Assembly (NCBI GenBank): GCA_028869135.1
Contig: JAGWTC010000014.1
Span: forward strand, 1-64,000
Reading direction: 5' to 3'
Length of the DNA stretch: 64,000 bases
DNA from: Rhodocyclaceae bacterium
GTDB lineage: Bacteria; Pseudomonadota; Gammaproteobacteria; Burkholderiales; Rhodocyclaceae
Position 1 is the stretch's first letter. Every line of letters begins with the position of its first letter. Shown piece after piece: positions 8,371 through 17,656 of the stretch. The notes beneath the pieces were generated by a model. The model saw only the letters and a list, made by a program, of their open reading frames with translations, was not told where the DNA came from and searched no databases. The translations under genes and the position numbers were made by a program.

Positions 8371-10308
8371 ATGCCGCGAAGCACCCTGCTTCCCGCACTC
8401 AGAATTGCGCTCATCTACCTAGTGATCGCCGGCCTCTGGATTGTCCTTTCCGATCAGGTCATGGACGTGCTGATTCACGACCATGCCAGCTATGTGCTGA
8501 TGCAGACCTGGAAAGGCTGGATCTTCGTCGCCGTGACGGCGGTCATGCTGTACTCGCTGGTGCGCTCGGCCATGCGCAGGCTGCGTGCCGAAATGCTGGA
8601 ACAGCAGCAGCTCGCCACCGAGCTGGCCACCAGCCGCTCCATCCAGGCGCGCACGCTGGAAGCGCTGGATGACGTGGTATGGATGCGGGATCTGCGCAGC
8701 GGCAACTACCTCTTCATCAGCCGCGCGGTCGAGCAGGTGTACGGCGTATCGGCGCAGACCTTCCTGAACAACGGCCAGTACTGGATCGATTGCGTCGTCG
8801 CCGAGGACCGGGAGATCGCCACAGGCAAGCAGGCCGAGCTGAAGGCGCGAGGCCGGGTCGAGGTCGAGTACCGCATCGCGCGCCCCGGCGGCGACGTGTG
8901 CTGGCTGCGCGACCGTACCCGCGTGCTGGCCGGCGACGACGGCGAACCAGCCTGGCTGATCGGTATCGCGACGGATATCAGCCTGCAGCGCCAGCATGCC
9001 GAGCGCATCCATCACCTGTCCAACTACGATACGCTGACCGGCCTGCCCAATCGGGCGATGCTGGACGGCGTGCTGCATGCGGCGCTGGACGTGGCGCGGC
9101 GCGACGGCAGACATGCCGCCGTCCTGTATCTCGACCTGGCGCGCCTCAAGGACATCAACGACACTTTCGGCCACGCCATCGGCGACGATGTGCTGCGCAG
9201 CTTTTCCGAGCGCCTGCGCAACTGCCTGGAGTCCGACGACACGGTCGCCCGTCTCGGCGCCGACGAGTTCGCCGCCGTGCTGCCCCGGCTCACCGATGCA
9301 GCCCAGGCCGGCGTCGTCGCGCAGCGCATGCTGGCGGCACTGGCCGCGCCGGTTTCGCTCGACGCGGGCGAGGTGCGCATTGGCGCCAGCATTGGCATCA
9401 GCGTTTTCCCGGACGACGGGGAGGCGCCGGAAGCCCTGTTGCAGCACGCCAGCCTGGCCTTGCAGGATGCGAAGTCCAAGGGCCGAAGCCAGATGAGCTT
9501 CTATCAGCCGTCGATGAATGCGGCCGTCAGTGAACGCGTCGCCCTGATGGGCGAGCTGCACCATGCGCTCGAACGCGGCGAACTCGAACTGCACTATCAG
9601 CCGCAGGTGGAACTGGCCAGCGGGCACATCGTCGGCATGGAAGCGCTGATGCGCTGGCGCCACCCGAAGCGCGGGCTGGTGTCTCCGGCCCAGTTCATTC
9701 CGCTGGCCGAGGAAAGCGGGCTGATCCTGACCATGGGCGTGTGGGCGCTGGAAGAAGCCTGCCGCCAGAATCGCGCCTGGCAGGATGCGGGGCTGCGGCC
9801 GCTGGTGATGGCGGTCAATGTGTCGGCCCGGCAGTTCAACGTCGGCCTGCACGACATCGCGGCCAGGGCACTGGCCGCCGCACAGCTCGCCCCCGCCTGG
9901 CTGGAGCTGGAAGTCACCGAAAGCGTCATCATGGAAGGCGCCGAAAACGTGCTGAAGGTTGTGGACCGCCTGCGCGGCCTCGGCGTGCAGCTCTCGATCG
10001 ACGACTTCGGCACCGGTTACTCCTCGCTGTCCTACCTGACGCGTTTCGCGGTCAACAAGCTGAAGATAGACCAGGCTTTCGTGCGCGGCGCCCTGCAGAA
10101 CGAGCGCGACGCCGCGATTGTGGGCATCATCGTGCAGATGGCCAAGACCCTGCAGTTGCGCGTCGTGGCCGAAGGCGTGGAGACCGAAGCGCAGGCCGAC
10201 ATGCTGAGGCAACACGGCTGCGACGACGCCCAGGGCTATTTCTACGCGCGGCCGCAGCCGGCCGCCGACATCACGGCGCTGCTGCAACGCGCGCAGACGG
10301 CAGCCTGA
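8371..10308 (+). CDS. PAS-GGDEF-EAL membrane protein with degenerate GADEF site
   Basis: A 645-residue signalling protein. Two transmembrane helices lie at about 9-28 and 48-67, followed by a PAS domain (about 92-208). The GGDEF-type domain (215-375) has GADEF at 296-300 instead of GGDEF, and LDLARLK where LDLDRFK is expected, so cyclase activity is doubtful. The EAL domain (390-640) keeps EALMRW (424-429), NVSARQF, LEVTES, DDFGTGYSSL, KIDQAF, AEGVET and QGYFYARP, all catalytic or metal-binding elements, so it is probably an active c-di-GMP phosphodiesterase. The start is the ATG at 8371 with AGAGG upstream; the open frame extends to a TTG at 8314. Confidence 0.88.
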   Translation: MPRSTLLPALRIALIYLVIAGLWIVLSDQVMDVLIHDHASYVLMQTWKGWIFVAVTAVMLYSLVRSAMRRLRAEMLEQQQLATELATSRSIQARTLEALDDVVWMRDLRSGNYLFISRAVEQVYGVSAQTFLNNGQYWIDCVVAEDREIATGKQAELKARGRVEVEYRIARPGGDVCWLRDRTRVLAGDDGEPAWLIGIATDISLQRQHAERIHHLSNYDTLTGLPNRAMLDGVLHAALDVARRDGRHAAVLYLDLARLKDINDTFGHAIGDDVLRSFSERLRNCLESDDTVARLGADEFAAVLPRLTDAAQAGVVAQRMLAALAAPVSLDAGEVRIGASIGISVFPDDGEAPEALLQHASLALQDAKSKGRSQMSFYQPSMNAAVSERVALMGELHHALERGELELHYQPQVELASGHIVGMEALMRWRHPKRGLVSPAQFIPLAEESGLILTMGVWALEEACRQNRAWQDAGLRPLVMAVNVSARQFNVGLHDIAARALAAAQLAPAWLELEVTESVIMEGAENVLKVVDRLRGLGVQLSIDDFGTGYSSLSYLTRFAVNKLKIDQAFVRGALQNERDAAIVGIIVQMAKTLQLRVVAEGVETEAQADMLRQHGCDDAQGYFYARPQPAADITALLQRAQTAA

Positions 10309-10384
10309 GCGCCTTTCATCGTCGGCCGCACAAAGCGCGCGATTTCGCTTAGTCTGCGCTCCTTGGTCATTTCACGCCGTACCC

Positions 10385-10969
10385 ATGCATACCAGCCTCG
10401 GCCCGGAGGAAATTCTGGCCTTTCGAACGGCGCTGCGCCGCCAGTGCCTGCAAGCCCGCGAAGCGCTCGGCGCCGCCGAGCATGCGCTGCTGTCGGCGCG
10501 CATCGAGCGCAATCTGAAAGCGGAGCTGCAGATGCACGCGCCCGGCCGCATCGGCTTCTGCTGGCCTTTTCGCGCCGAGTTCGACGCCAGGCCGCTGGTC
10601 CGCGCGCTGCTTGCCGAGGGCTGGACGGCCTGCCTGCCGGTGGTCGGCGACGAAGTCGGCCCCATGCGCTTTCGCGACTGGACACCGGCAACGCGGATGC
10701 AGGCGGACCGCCACGGCATACAGACGCCCCTCGCCGGCGAGGAAGTCGTGCCCGACCTGCTGCTGCTGCCCTTCAATGCGATTGACGCCTGCGGTTATCG
10801 TCTCGGCTACGGCGCCGGCTATTTCGACCGCACCCTCGCCACCATGCACCCGCGGCCGCGGGTGATCGGCGTCGGCTTCAACCTCGGCACGGTCGCCAGC
10901 GTGTGCCCGCAGCCCCATGACATTCCAGTCGATTGCCGGGTCACGGAAACCGGCATCGTGCACTTCTGA
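10385..10969 (+). CDS. 5-formyltetrahydrofolate cyclo-ligase
   Basis: A 194-residue protein of the YgfA/MTHFS family, which converts 5-formyl-THF to 5,10-methenyl-THF with ATP and so recovers folate. The N-terminal R-ALRRQCLQARE helix binds ATP phosphates, and the family signature GYRLGYGAGYFDRTLA is clear near residues 138-153. DLLLLPFNAID precedes it, also typical. The gene usually found beside zapA and 6S RNA is isolated here: the preceding EAL gene ends 76 bases upstream and the next gene is convergent. I saw no 6S RNA structure upstream, but I cannot exclude one elsewhere. Confidence 0.92.
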   Translation: MHTSLGPEEILAFRTALRRQCLQAREALGAAEHALLSARIERNLKAELQMHAPGRIGFCWPFRAEFDARPLVRALLAEGWTACLPVVGDEVGPMRFRDWTPATRMQADRHGIQTPLAGEEVVPDLLLLPFNAIDACGYRLGYGAGYFDRTLATMHPRPRVIGVGFNLGTVASVCPQPHDIPVDCRVTETGIVHF

Positions 10970-10993
10970 AGCCGGCGTTAAACCGCCGCCCGC

Positions 10994-12931
10994 CTAGGCA
11001 TCGCGACGCGCCCGCATGCGGCGCTTGGCCTCGTACATCGCATGGTCGGCCTTACCGAGCAGCATGGCAGCAGTAGTGCCGTCGGCGGGGTAGAAGCTCG
11101 CGCCAATGCTGGCGCCGACATCGACCGAGACTGCCCCCTCGGTGGCGGTGCACGGAAATTGCGCGGCGATGCTGTCGATCACGCGCTGCGCCTCGGCCGG
11201 CGTACCGGCATTTTCCAGCAGCACCACGAACTCGTCGCCGCCGAGGCGCGCCAGCGTATCCTCATTGCGCAGGCAACTCGATAAACGACGCGCCACTTCG
11301 CGCAGCAGCTCATCGCCGCGCGCGTGTCCGAAGTGATCGTTGACCGCCTTGAAGCGGTCTAGATCGATGAACAACACCGCAAACTGGCGGCCGGCGCGTT
11401 GCGCAATCTGGATGCTGTGCTCTATCCTGGCATGCAGCAAGCGGCTGTTGGCAAGGCCGGTCAGCGTATCGTGATGCGCAAAGTATTCCATGCGCTGCTC
11501 CGACTCCTTGAGCTGGGTGATGTCGGAGAACAGGCAGATGTATTGCGTGACGGCGCCCTTCTTGTTGCACAGGGCGTTGATGCTCAGCCACTCGACGAAG
11601 AGCTCGCCGTTCTTGCGGCGACACCAGACCTCGCCCTGCCAGGAACGGTCCTTGATCGCCTGCGCCCAGAGCGTCTGGTAGAAGTCGGTCGGGTGTTTGC
11701 CTTCCTGCAGGAAGAAGGGCGTGCGGCCGACGGTCTCGCTGGCACTGTAGCCGGTGATGCGCGTAAACGCGGCGTTCACCAGCTGCACGCGCATCGACGC
11801 ATCGGTGATCATCACCCCCTGCGCCGTATGCTCGACCACCTGCGCCGCCAGCGCCTCCTGCGCCAGCATATCGCGCCGCCCGAGCAGCCCCACCGTCGCC
11901 TCGCGCCAGAGCGCGGGCAGTTGCAGCAGGCTGCGGCCAAGCCGATACAGGAGATTGCGGTCGGCCTCGGGCGGCGCGTGATATTCGTCGAGCGGCAACA
12001 AGGTCACCGCTTTCCAGAAGTACTGTTTGCTCGTATGCACGTTCTGGCTGGGCGAGAACAGACGCATATTGCCGGAGCTCGTCTTCTGCCCCTCGAGCAG
12101 CGGATAGATCGTTTCGAACGACCATAATCCTTCCTCGGTGAGGAACTGGCCGGCGCCCTGGGCCAGGATGCGCGCCCAGACCGTCGGCTTTCGCGCCGCC
12201 AGGGTGAGGTCGGAACGGCCAAGCATGAAGCCCCACGTGTCTTCCCCGTTGGTGTGGTAAAGCCAGTAACCGTCGGAGTTCAGCAACCACAGGCGCGGGT
12301 AGCGGTCCGGCAGCGCCTGGGCGATGCGCGCAAACATGCTGCTGCCGGAATAGTTGAGCATCAGAATGCCGTGGCGCTGCCCTTTGCCGTCGAACACCGG
12401 CGTACCGAAGCGTATGGTCGGCTTGTACGGCTGCTCGATGTGCTCGCCTTCGACATTGAGGTCGAACGGCGACATGTAGATCTCCATCGGCTGCAGCCTC
12501 AGCGTGTCCTGAAAGAAATAGCGGAGGCTGCGATCCTGCAGCAGAGCGGGTGGAGCGGCCATGGGCTCCGATGACGCATAGTTGATGCGTATCCGCTCGC
12601 GACCGCTTTCGTCTATCCAGCGGATCTTGTCGTAGATGCCCTTGCTGCGCGAGAACTCGATCCACTCCTGCGTCAGCGCCGCCTCCGCTTCGTTCGTCGG
12701 CTCATTGACGAGGCGTTCAAGCAGGCGTTCGCGCACGAGATACAACAGGTCGCGTTGTATCGTCTGCAGCTTCTGATTGAGGAGGGTTTTCAGCGACACC
12801 AGCGCCGCGCGTTCGCCGGCTGCGTGTCGCGCATGCGCGAGTGCGACATCGGTAGCATAGGCCATGCAGGCGATCGCGCCCACGGTCAGGAGCAACAGCG
12901 CGAGGATGAGAACCCAAATCAGGAACTGCAT
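10994..12931 (-). CDS. Membrane PAS-GGDEF diguanylate cyclase with Cache-like sensor
   Basis: A 645-residue sensor. One N-terminal transmembrane helix (about 3-25) is followed by a periplasmic region of about 300 residues with Cache-like features (IRWIDESGRERIRINY, then FGTPVFDGKGQRHGIL). No clear second helix is seen before the PAS domain at about 365-480 (ITDASMRVQLVNAAFTRITGYSA), which may make the topology unusual. The GGDEF domain has FIDLDRFKAVNDHFGHARGD by its key DLDRFK and GGDEF at 564-568 intact, so it is probably an active c-di-GMP synthase. Convergent with the cyclo-ligase gene; 25 bases separate them. Confidence 0.88.
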   Translation of the reverse strand: MQFLIWVLILALLLLTVGAIACMAYATDVALAHARHAAGERAALVSLKTLLNQKLQTIQRDLLYLVRERLLERLVNEPTNEAEAALTQEWIEFSRSKGIYDKIRWIDESGRERIRINYASSEPMAAPPALLQDRSLRYFFQDTLRLQPMEIYMSPFDLNVEGEHIEQPYKPTIRFGTPVFDGKGQRHGILMLNYSGSSMFARIAQALPDRYPRLWLLNSDGYWLYHTNGEDTWGFMLGRSDLTLAARKPTVWARILAQGAGQFLTEEGLWSFETIYPLLEGQKTSSGNMRLFSPSQNVHTSKQYFWKAVTLLPLDEYHAPPEADRNLLYRLGRSLLQLPALWREATVGLLGRRDMLAQEALAAQVVEHTAQGVMITDASMRVQLVNAAFTRITGYSASETVGRTPFFLQEGKHPTDFYQTLWAQAIKDRSWQGEVWCRRKNGELFVEWLSINALCNKKGAVTQYICLFSDITQLKESEQRMEYFAHHDTLTGLANSRLLHARIEHSIQIAQRAGRQFAVLFIDLDRFKAVNDHFGHARGDELLREVARRLSSCLRNEDTLARLGGDEFVVLLENAGTPAEAQRVIDSIAAQFPCTATEGAVSVDVGASIGASFYPADGTTAAMLLGKADHAMYEAKRRMRARRDA

Positions 12932-13018
12932 GCGTGCTCCCTTCCCGACGAACTGCGGCGGCGTGCCTTCTACATGCTAGACCGCCGCCTATGCCATGTA
13001 AATATGCCGGCCGATATG

Positions 13019-14164
13019 CTAGCTGGTGCTACCGAGCAAGCTTGCGAGGGCCTTACGCAAGGTCGCGCGTCGGCAGCCGAAATTGAGGCGTACGAAATCG
13101 CCGCACGCGGCCGAAAAGTCCCGGCCCGACGACAAGGCCACACCCGAGGCCGTGCACCAGGCTTCGGGGTCGGCAAAGCCGCGCTGGCGGCAAAGCTCTC
13201 CCGCATCGATCCAGGCCAGGTAGGTCGCTTCAACTGGATGCATGCGCAGCCCCGACGTGGCGGCTACAGCATCTTCGACAAGCCGTGCGTTGCCGCGCAG
13301 ATAATCGAGCAAGGCAGCCAGCCAGTCGTCGCAGTCCTCCAGTGCGGCAATCGTCGCCGCCATGCCTATGACGTTGAGATGCGGCACGATGCCGGCCATC
13401 GCCTCGCGAAAGCGGCTGCGCAGCGCGGCATTCGGAATCACCGCCCAGGCGGCGCCGAGGCCGGGAATATTGTAGGTCTTGGAAGGCGCCATCAGAGTCA
13501 CGCTGCGCTCGGCGGCATCCGTCCCGAGCATTGCAAACGGCTTGTGCCGATACCGCGTATCGAGGATAAGGTCGCAATGGATTTCGTCGGAGCAGACGAT
13601 CAGGTCGTACTTCTGCGCGAGACGCGCGATCTCGTTCAGCTCCTCGTCGCGCCAGGCGCGACCGACGGGGTTGTGCGGATGGCAGAGCAGCCAGAGCTTG
13701 CTGGCGCTCACCGAGAGCGCCCGGTCTGCCGCCTCGAAGTCCCAGCGCCAGCCCTGCTCAGTGTCGAGCAGCGCCGTCGTCGTCAAGGCGCGCTTTTCGT
13801 TTTTCGGCGCGCTCATGAAAGGCGGATAAACCGGCGTGGCGGTGAATACGCCGCCCTCCACCGCCTTGCAGACGACATTAAGCGCCGACACCAGGCCCGG
13901 CAACCAGACCAGCCATTCGGCCTCGATATCCCAGCCATAGCGACGGTGTACATAATTCACCACCGCGGCATTGAGCGCCTCGGTTTCAATGCCGTAGCCG
14001 AAGACCCCGTGATCGAGTCGTCGCTGCAAGGCCGCGATTACCGGCGGCGGCGCGGCAAAGTCCATGTCCGCCACCCACAGCGGCAGCACGTCGGCGCCAT
14101 AGCGGCCCCACTTCATCGAATCGGTGCCGCGTCGCTCGATCGGCGTGTCGAAATCAAAAACCAT
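13019..14164 (-). CDS. MalY/PatB-type PLP aminotransferase, putative cystathionine beta-lyase
   Basis: A 381-residue fold-type I PLP enzyme from the ATG at 14164. I prefer this start to the one at 14185 because AAGGAG lies 9 bases upstream. The N-terminus MVFDFDTPIERRGTDSMKW is typical of PatB/MalY, shown by its key FDTPIERR. The PLP lysine is Lys229 in MAPSKTYNIPG; CHPHNPVGR and CSDEIHCDL hold the PLP phosphate and ring. Relatives cleave cystathionine to homocysteine, pyruvate and ammonia, and E. coli MalY also modulates the maltose regulon; methionine supply fits metH elsewhere in the window. Exact substrate is uncertain. Confidence 0.87.
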   Translation of the reverse strand: MVFDFDTPIERRGTDSMKWGRYGADVLPLWVADMDFAAPPPVIAALQRRLDHGVFGYGIETEALNAAVVNYVHRRYGWDIEAEWLVWLPGLVSALNVVCKAVEGGVFTATPVYPPFMSAPKNEKRALTTTALLDTEQGWRWDFEAADRALSVSASKLWLLCHPHNPVGRAWRDEELNEIARLAQKYDLIVCSDEIHCDLILDTRYRHKPFAMLGTDAAERSVTLMAPSKTYNIPGLGAAWAVIPNAALRSRFREAMAGIVPHLNVIGMAATIAALEDCDDWLAALLDYLRGNARLVEDAVAATSGLRMHPVEATYLAWIDAGELCRQRGFADPEAWCTASGVALSSGRDFSAACGDFVRLNFGCRRATLRKALASLLGSTS

Positions 14165-14334
14165 TCGCCTGCGCTCCTTGTTCATTGCATCGCTCGCTGC
14201 CCACCCTTGCGTGTCTCATCGCGTGCTTTTGCAACAAGACGACGCGAATCTCCCGCAATCGGAAAAAACGAAATTTTCAGCGGCGGCAGGGAGTACTAAT
14301 ATACAAGGCAGCTCACACGAAATGACATTTCAAT

Positions 14335-16470
14335 ATGCCGACTCCTTCCATGCTGGATTTCAAGCGGCTTTTCGAGTCCGTGCCCGATCTGTACATGGTG
14401 CTGGCACCGACGCCCGGCTTCGAGATCGTCGCCGTCAGCGACGCCTACCTGAACGCCACTTTGACGCGACGCAGCGAAGTGGTCGATCGCAGCCTATTCG
14501 ACGTCTTTCCCGACAACCCGGACGATACTGGCGCAGACGGCGTACATAATCTGCGCCTGTCGCTGGAGCAGGTGCTGCGCGATCGCGCGCCCAACACCAT
14601 GGCGGTCCAGAAGTACGACATCCGGGCCGCCGACGGCACGTTCGAGGTCAGGTACTGGAGCCCGGTCAACTATCCCGTCTTCGACACCGAAGGAAATATC
14701 AGCTGCATTATTCATCGTGCCGAAGACGTCACCGACTTCGTCAAACTGAAGCGCTCGCAGGAATTTCTGGCCACGCAGGCCGAGAACATGGAAAGCGAAA
14801 TCTATCTGCGCGCCCAGGAAGTGCAAAAGGCCAATCAGCAACTCGCGGAAACGCTGGCAACATTGCGCGCCCGCAACGAGGAAATGGTCCGCAAGAACGT
14901 GGAGCTGGAGCTGGCGAGCAAGGCGAAATCAGAGTTCCTCGCCAATATGTCGCACGAGCTGCGCACGCCGCTGAACTCCATCATCGGCTTTTCGGACGTC
15001 CTCAAGGCCGGCCTCGGCGGCACGCTGAGCCAGAAGCAATCCGACTATCTGGGCCATATCTCGAACAGCGGCCAGCATCTGCTCGCGCTCATCAACGACA
15101 TTCTCGATCTGTCCAAGGTCGAGGCCGGCAAGATGGAACTGAGCCTTTCCGAAAGCGACCTCGGCGCGCTGCTCGGCTCAAGTCTCGCCATACTCAAGGA
15201 ACGCGCCATGCTGCGCGGGGTAAAGCTGGCGCTCGACGTTGCGGGCGACATCAACAAGATTCACCTCGACGAGCGCAAGTTCAAGCAGATCGTCTACAAC
15301 CTGCTCTCCAACGCAATCAAGTTTTCCGAGCCCGAAACCCAGGTCGGCATCTCGGCCCGTCGGGTACCGCGTTCGGAAGTCGGCCGCATCGATACGCGGC
15401 ATGCGCATCGCACGCTGCCCATTGCAGCGGGCGACTTCGCCGAGTTCATCGAGATCCGGATTACCGACCAGGGCATGGGCATCTCGCAGGAAGGGCTGGA
15501 TCGCCTGTTTCAACCTTTCACTCAGATCGACACCGGTCTGGCGCGCCAGTTCGAGGGCACGGGCCTCGGTCTCGTCATGGTCATGCGCCTCGTCGAGCTG
15601 CACGGCGGCGGCGTGGGCGTCAGCAGCGAGGAAGGCGCCGGCAGTTGCTTCACCGTCTGGCTGCCCTTGCGCGCAGCGCATTTGCCGGTGCCCGAAGCGG
15701 CGGCGCCCGCTCCGGCAGTCGCCGCATCGCCCGGTGCGAGTGTGGCGCTGATCATCGAAGACGACGACAAGGCCGCCGAGATCGTCGCCTTGCAGTTGGC
15801 CGAGGTCGGTTTGCAGACGGAACGGGTAAGCAATGCAGAAGAAGGGCTGGCGCTGGCGCGGCAAAAGCAATATGCGCTGGTGGCGCTCGACATCCTACTG
15901 CCGGGCATGGACGGCTGGGAATTCCTGGCCCGGCTCAAGGATTACCCGGAGACGGCGACGCTGCCCGTCATCATCATCTCCATCGTCGCCGACCACAACC
16001 GGGGCGTCTCCCTCGGCGCCTCGGCAATACTGCAAAAACCCGTTTCGGCGCAGGCGTTGCATGCAGCGCTGTCAAACCTCGGGGTCGGCAAAAACCGGGC
16101 GGCGAATGTGCTGGTCGTGGACGACGACCCGCAATCGGTGGAAATCATCGCCGGCCATCTAAAGGTGGCGGGATGCAGCACGCTGCGCGCTTATGGCGGC
16201 AAGGAGGGCGTGGCGGCGGCCATGGCGCAGCAGCCGGAGCTGATCATTCTGGATCTCACGATGCCCGGCATGTCCGGCTTCGAGGTGGTCGAAGCCTTGA
16301 AGAGCGATGAGCGAACGGCGCGCATTCCCATTCTGATCGTGACAGGAAAGCAGGTCAGCCGGGCCGAACGCGAAACGCTCAACGGCCGCGTCATGGAAAT
16401 CGTCGAGAAGTCCGACTTCAATCACGGCCGCTTCATCAGCGAAGTGCGCCGTGTTCTGGGTACGCCCTGA
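14335..16470 (+). CDS. Soluble hybrid histidine kinase with PAS and two receiver domains
   Basis: A 711-residue protein without transmembrane helices. A PAS domain (about 8-135) is followed by a coiled coil (140-200), HisKA with the phospho-acceptor His207 (MSHELRTPLNS), and HATPase_c with the N box (NLLSNAIKF, Asn326), DQGMGIS and GTGLGL (about 408-413). Two receiver domains follow: REC1 at about 470-585 with Asp519 (ALDILLPGMDG) and QKP lysine, and REC2 at about 592-711 with Asp640 (LDLTMPGMSG). Phosphate may pass to these or to the lone receiver 12 bases downstream. The sensed signal is unknown; its PAS core lacks a visible cofactor motif. Start could be Met1 or Met6. Confidence 0.9.
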   Translation: MPTPSMLDFKRLFESVPDLYMVLAPTPGFEIVAVSDAYLNATLTRRSEVVDRSLFDVFPDNPDDTGADGVHNLRLSLEQVLRDRAPNTMAVQKYDIRAADGTFEVRYWSPVNYPVFDTEGNISCIIHRAEDVTDFVKLKRSQEFLATQAENMESEIYLRAQEVQKANQQLAETLATLRARNEEMVRKNVELELASKAKSEFLANMSHELRTPLNSIIGFSDVLKAGLGGTLSQKQSDYLGHISNSGQHLLALINDILDLSKVEAGKMELSLSESDLGALLGSSLAILKERAMLRGVKLALDVAGDINKIHLDERKFKQIVYNLLSNAIKFSEPETQVGISARRVPRSEVGRIDTRHAHRTLPIAAGDFAEFIEIRITDQGMGISQEGLDRLFQPFTQIDTGLARQFEGTGLGLVMVMRLVELHGGGVGVSSEEGAGSCFTVWLPLRAAHLPVPEAAAPAPAVAASPGASVALIIEDDDKAAEIVALQLAEVGLQTERVSNAEEGLALARQKQYALVALDILLPGMDGWEFLARLKDYPETATLPVIIISIVADHNRGVSLGASAILQKPVSAQALHAALSNLGVGKNRAANVLVVDDDPQSVEIIAGHLKVAGCSTLRAYGGKEGVAAAMAQQPELIILDLTMPGMSGFEVVEALKSDERTARIPILIVTGKQVSRAERETLNGRVMEIVEKSDFNHGRFISEVRRVLGTP

Positions 16471-16482
16471 CCGGAGAACACC

Positions 16483-16845
16483 ATGGCGAACGTACTGGTC
16501 GTCGAAGACAATGACTCCAACCTGACCCTGGTTACGGTGATACTCGAATCCCTCGGCCACGCGGTGCTCGCCGCGCGCGACGCGGCGGAAGGCATTCGGA
16601 TGGCCCAGCACCAGTCGCCGGACCTGGTGTTGATGGATATCCAGCTCCCCGGCATGGACGGACTGGAGGCGACACGGCGGTTGAAGGAAAACCCGGCCAC
16701 GCGGCACATCAAGGTGGCGGCCCTGACCGCCTTCGCCATGAAGGGCGACGAAGAGCGCATCCGCGCCGCCGGCTGCGACGACTACATCGCCAAGCCGATC
16801 CGGCACGCCGAATTCGTGACCAAGATCTCGCAGCTGCTCGCCTGA
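16483..16845 (+). CDS. Single-domain CheY/DivK-like response regulator
   Basis: A 120-residue stand-alone receiver. The acidic pocket is VVEDND (Glu8, Asp9), the phosphorylation site Asp52 (LMDIQLPGMDG), and the switch residues are Thr82 (LTAFAM) and Lys104 (IAKPIR). No output domain is present, so it acts by protein contact, as CheY or DivK do. It starts 12 bases after the hybrid kinase with AGAAC between, so the two form an operon and the kinase is its likely phosphodonor. Confidence 0.93.
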   Translation: MANVLVVEDNDSNLTLVTVILESLGHAVLAARDAAEGIRMAQHQSPDLVLMDIQLPGMDGLEATRRLKENPATRHIKVAALTAFAMKGDEERIRAAGCDDYIAKPIRHAEFVTKISQLLA

Positions 16846-16946
16846 CGAGCATTCCATCTTTTACGCCAGCTTCGGCGAAGCGGGCCGAAGCCGGCGCGAT
16901 TCAACTCCGCCAATGTGCTGGCCACACTGGATGAAGCGGCCGTTTG

Positions 16947-16974
16947 TTGACATCTCGAACCTGGCTGCTAAGGT
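16947..16974 (+). promoter_or_regulatory. Predicted sigma-70 promoter before the glycine-zipper protein
   Basis: A perfect -35 TTGACA (16947-16952) is followed after 16 bases by TAAGGT (16969-16974), a moderate -10. The chosen start codon lies 29 bases downstream. It was read by eye; the -10 keeps four of six consensus bases. Confidence 0.45.
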
Positions 16975-17003
16975 GGATTACCTCTCTACTCCGAAGGTCG
17001 GCC

Positions 17004-17534
17004 ATGGACGATAAGGAAGCCTATCAGCGCTATCCGTTTGAGGGTAACTTCGACCGGACCTTCGACCTCAGAGGACGCAAGGTCATTTCCTCCGGCCGGG
17101 TTCCGGATCATACGACCACCACGCGCCGCAAGACGCACTATTCATACGACGTCGGGACGGACACCACGAGCGAATCGCGGCAAGCCGCGCAGTTGGATGT
17201 ACCTGCGCGGATCAGAAACACGTGGGCAACAGGATCGGGCCAAAGCGGCAGTTGGGAAATCGACAACCCGGCGCCTCAACGCAAAGGCGGCTCATGGGCC
17301 ACTTGGGGAGCGGTAATGGGCTGCACCATCGGTGCAGCCGTGGGCAACGCCTTCGGTGAACGCTTCGCCACCACAGTGCTAGGGCCGACTGCAGGCAAGG
17401 CCGTCAACCAGCTGAGCAGTTTCGTGACGGGCGCTGCCGGCGCAGCGCTGGGATACGGCGTCGGGCGCGTCATCGACCACTTCACCGCGCCGAAGTACGA
17501 CGCAGGCCATGCCCGAGCCAGGGCAATCGGCTGA
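17004..17534 (+). CDS. Hypothetical protein with glycine-zipper segments
   Basis: A 176-residue protein I cannot name. The N-terminal half is polar (Arg, Thr, Ser, Asp rich, with TTTTRRKTHYSYDVG). The C-terminal half has small-residue helices, GAVMGCTIGAAVGNAFG (about 107-123) and TGAAGAALGYGVGRV (about 143-157), resembling glycine-zipper segments that pack in or on membranes. No signal peptide is visible. The start at 17004 has GAAGG 7 bases upstream and follows a predicted promoter. The next gene is convergent. Function unknown. Confidence 0.6.
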   Translation: MDDKEAYQRYPFEGNFDRTFDLRGRKVISSGRVPDHTTTTRRKTHYSYDVGTDTTSESRQAAQLDVPARIRNTWATGSGQSGSWEIDNPAPQRKGGSWATWGAVMGCTIGAAVGNAFGERFATTVLGPTAGKAVNQLSSFVTGAAGAALGYGVGRVIDHFTAPKYDAGHARARAIG

Positions 17535-17656
17535 ACGGCGTGCCGACGTACGATATGCACCGGCGCAATGAAAAAGCGGAAGCCGCGGCGGTTCGCCAAA
17601 GCCCCTATTCGCTTCACACAACCACGATCTATCAAAAGTAGGCATCGGCACGCCGG

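Noticed and set aside
6035-8422. Open plus-strand frame of 795 codons opposite slt
   Set aside because: The slt protein on the minus strand has clear catalytic motifs; the opposite frame has His/Arg/Gln-rich low-complexity text with no domain.
10309-10384. 6S RNA beside the formyl-THF cyclo-ligase gene
   Set aside because: The gap is only 76 bases, too short for the about 180-base 6S RNA, although these genes are often adjacent.
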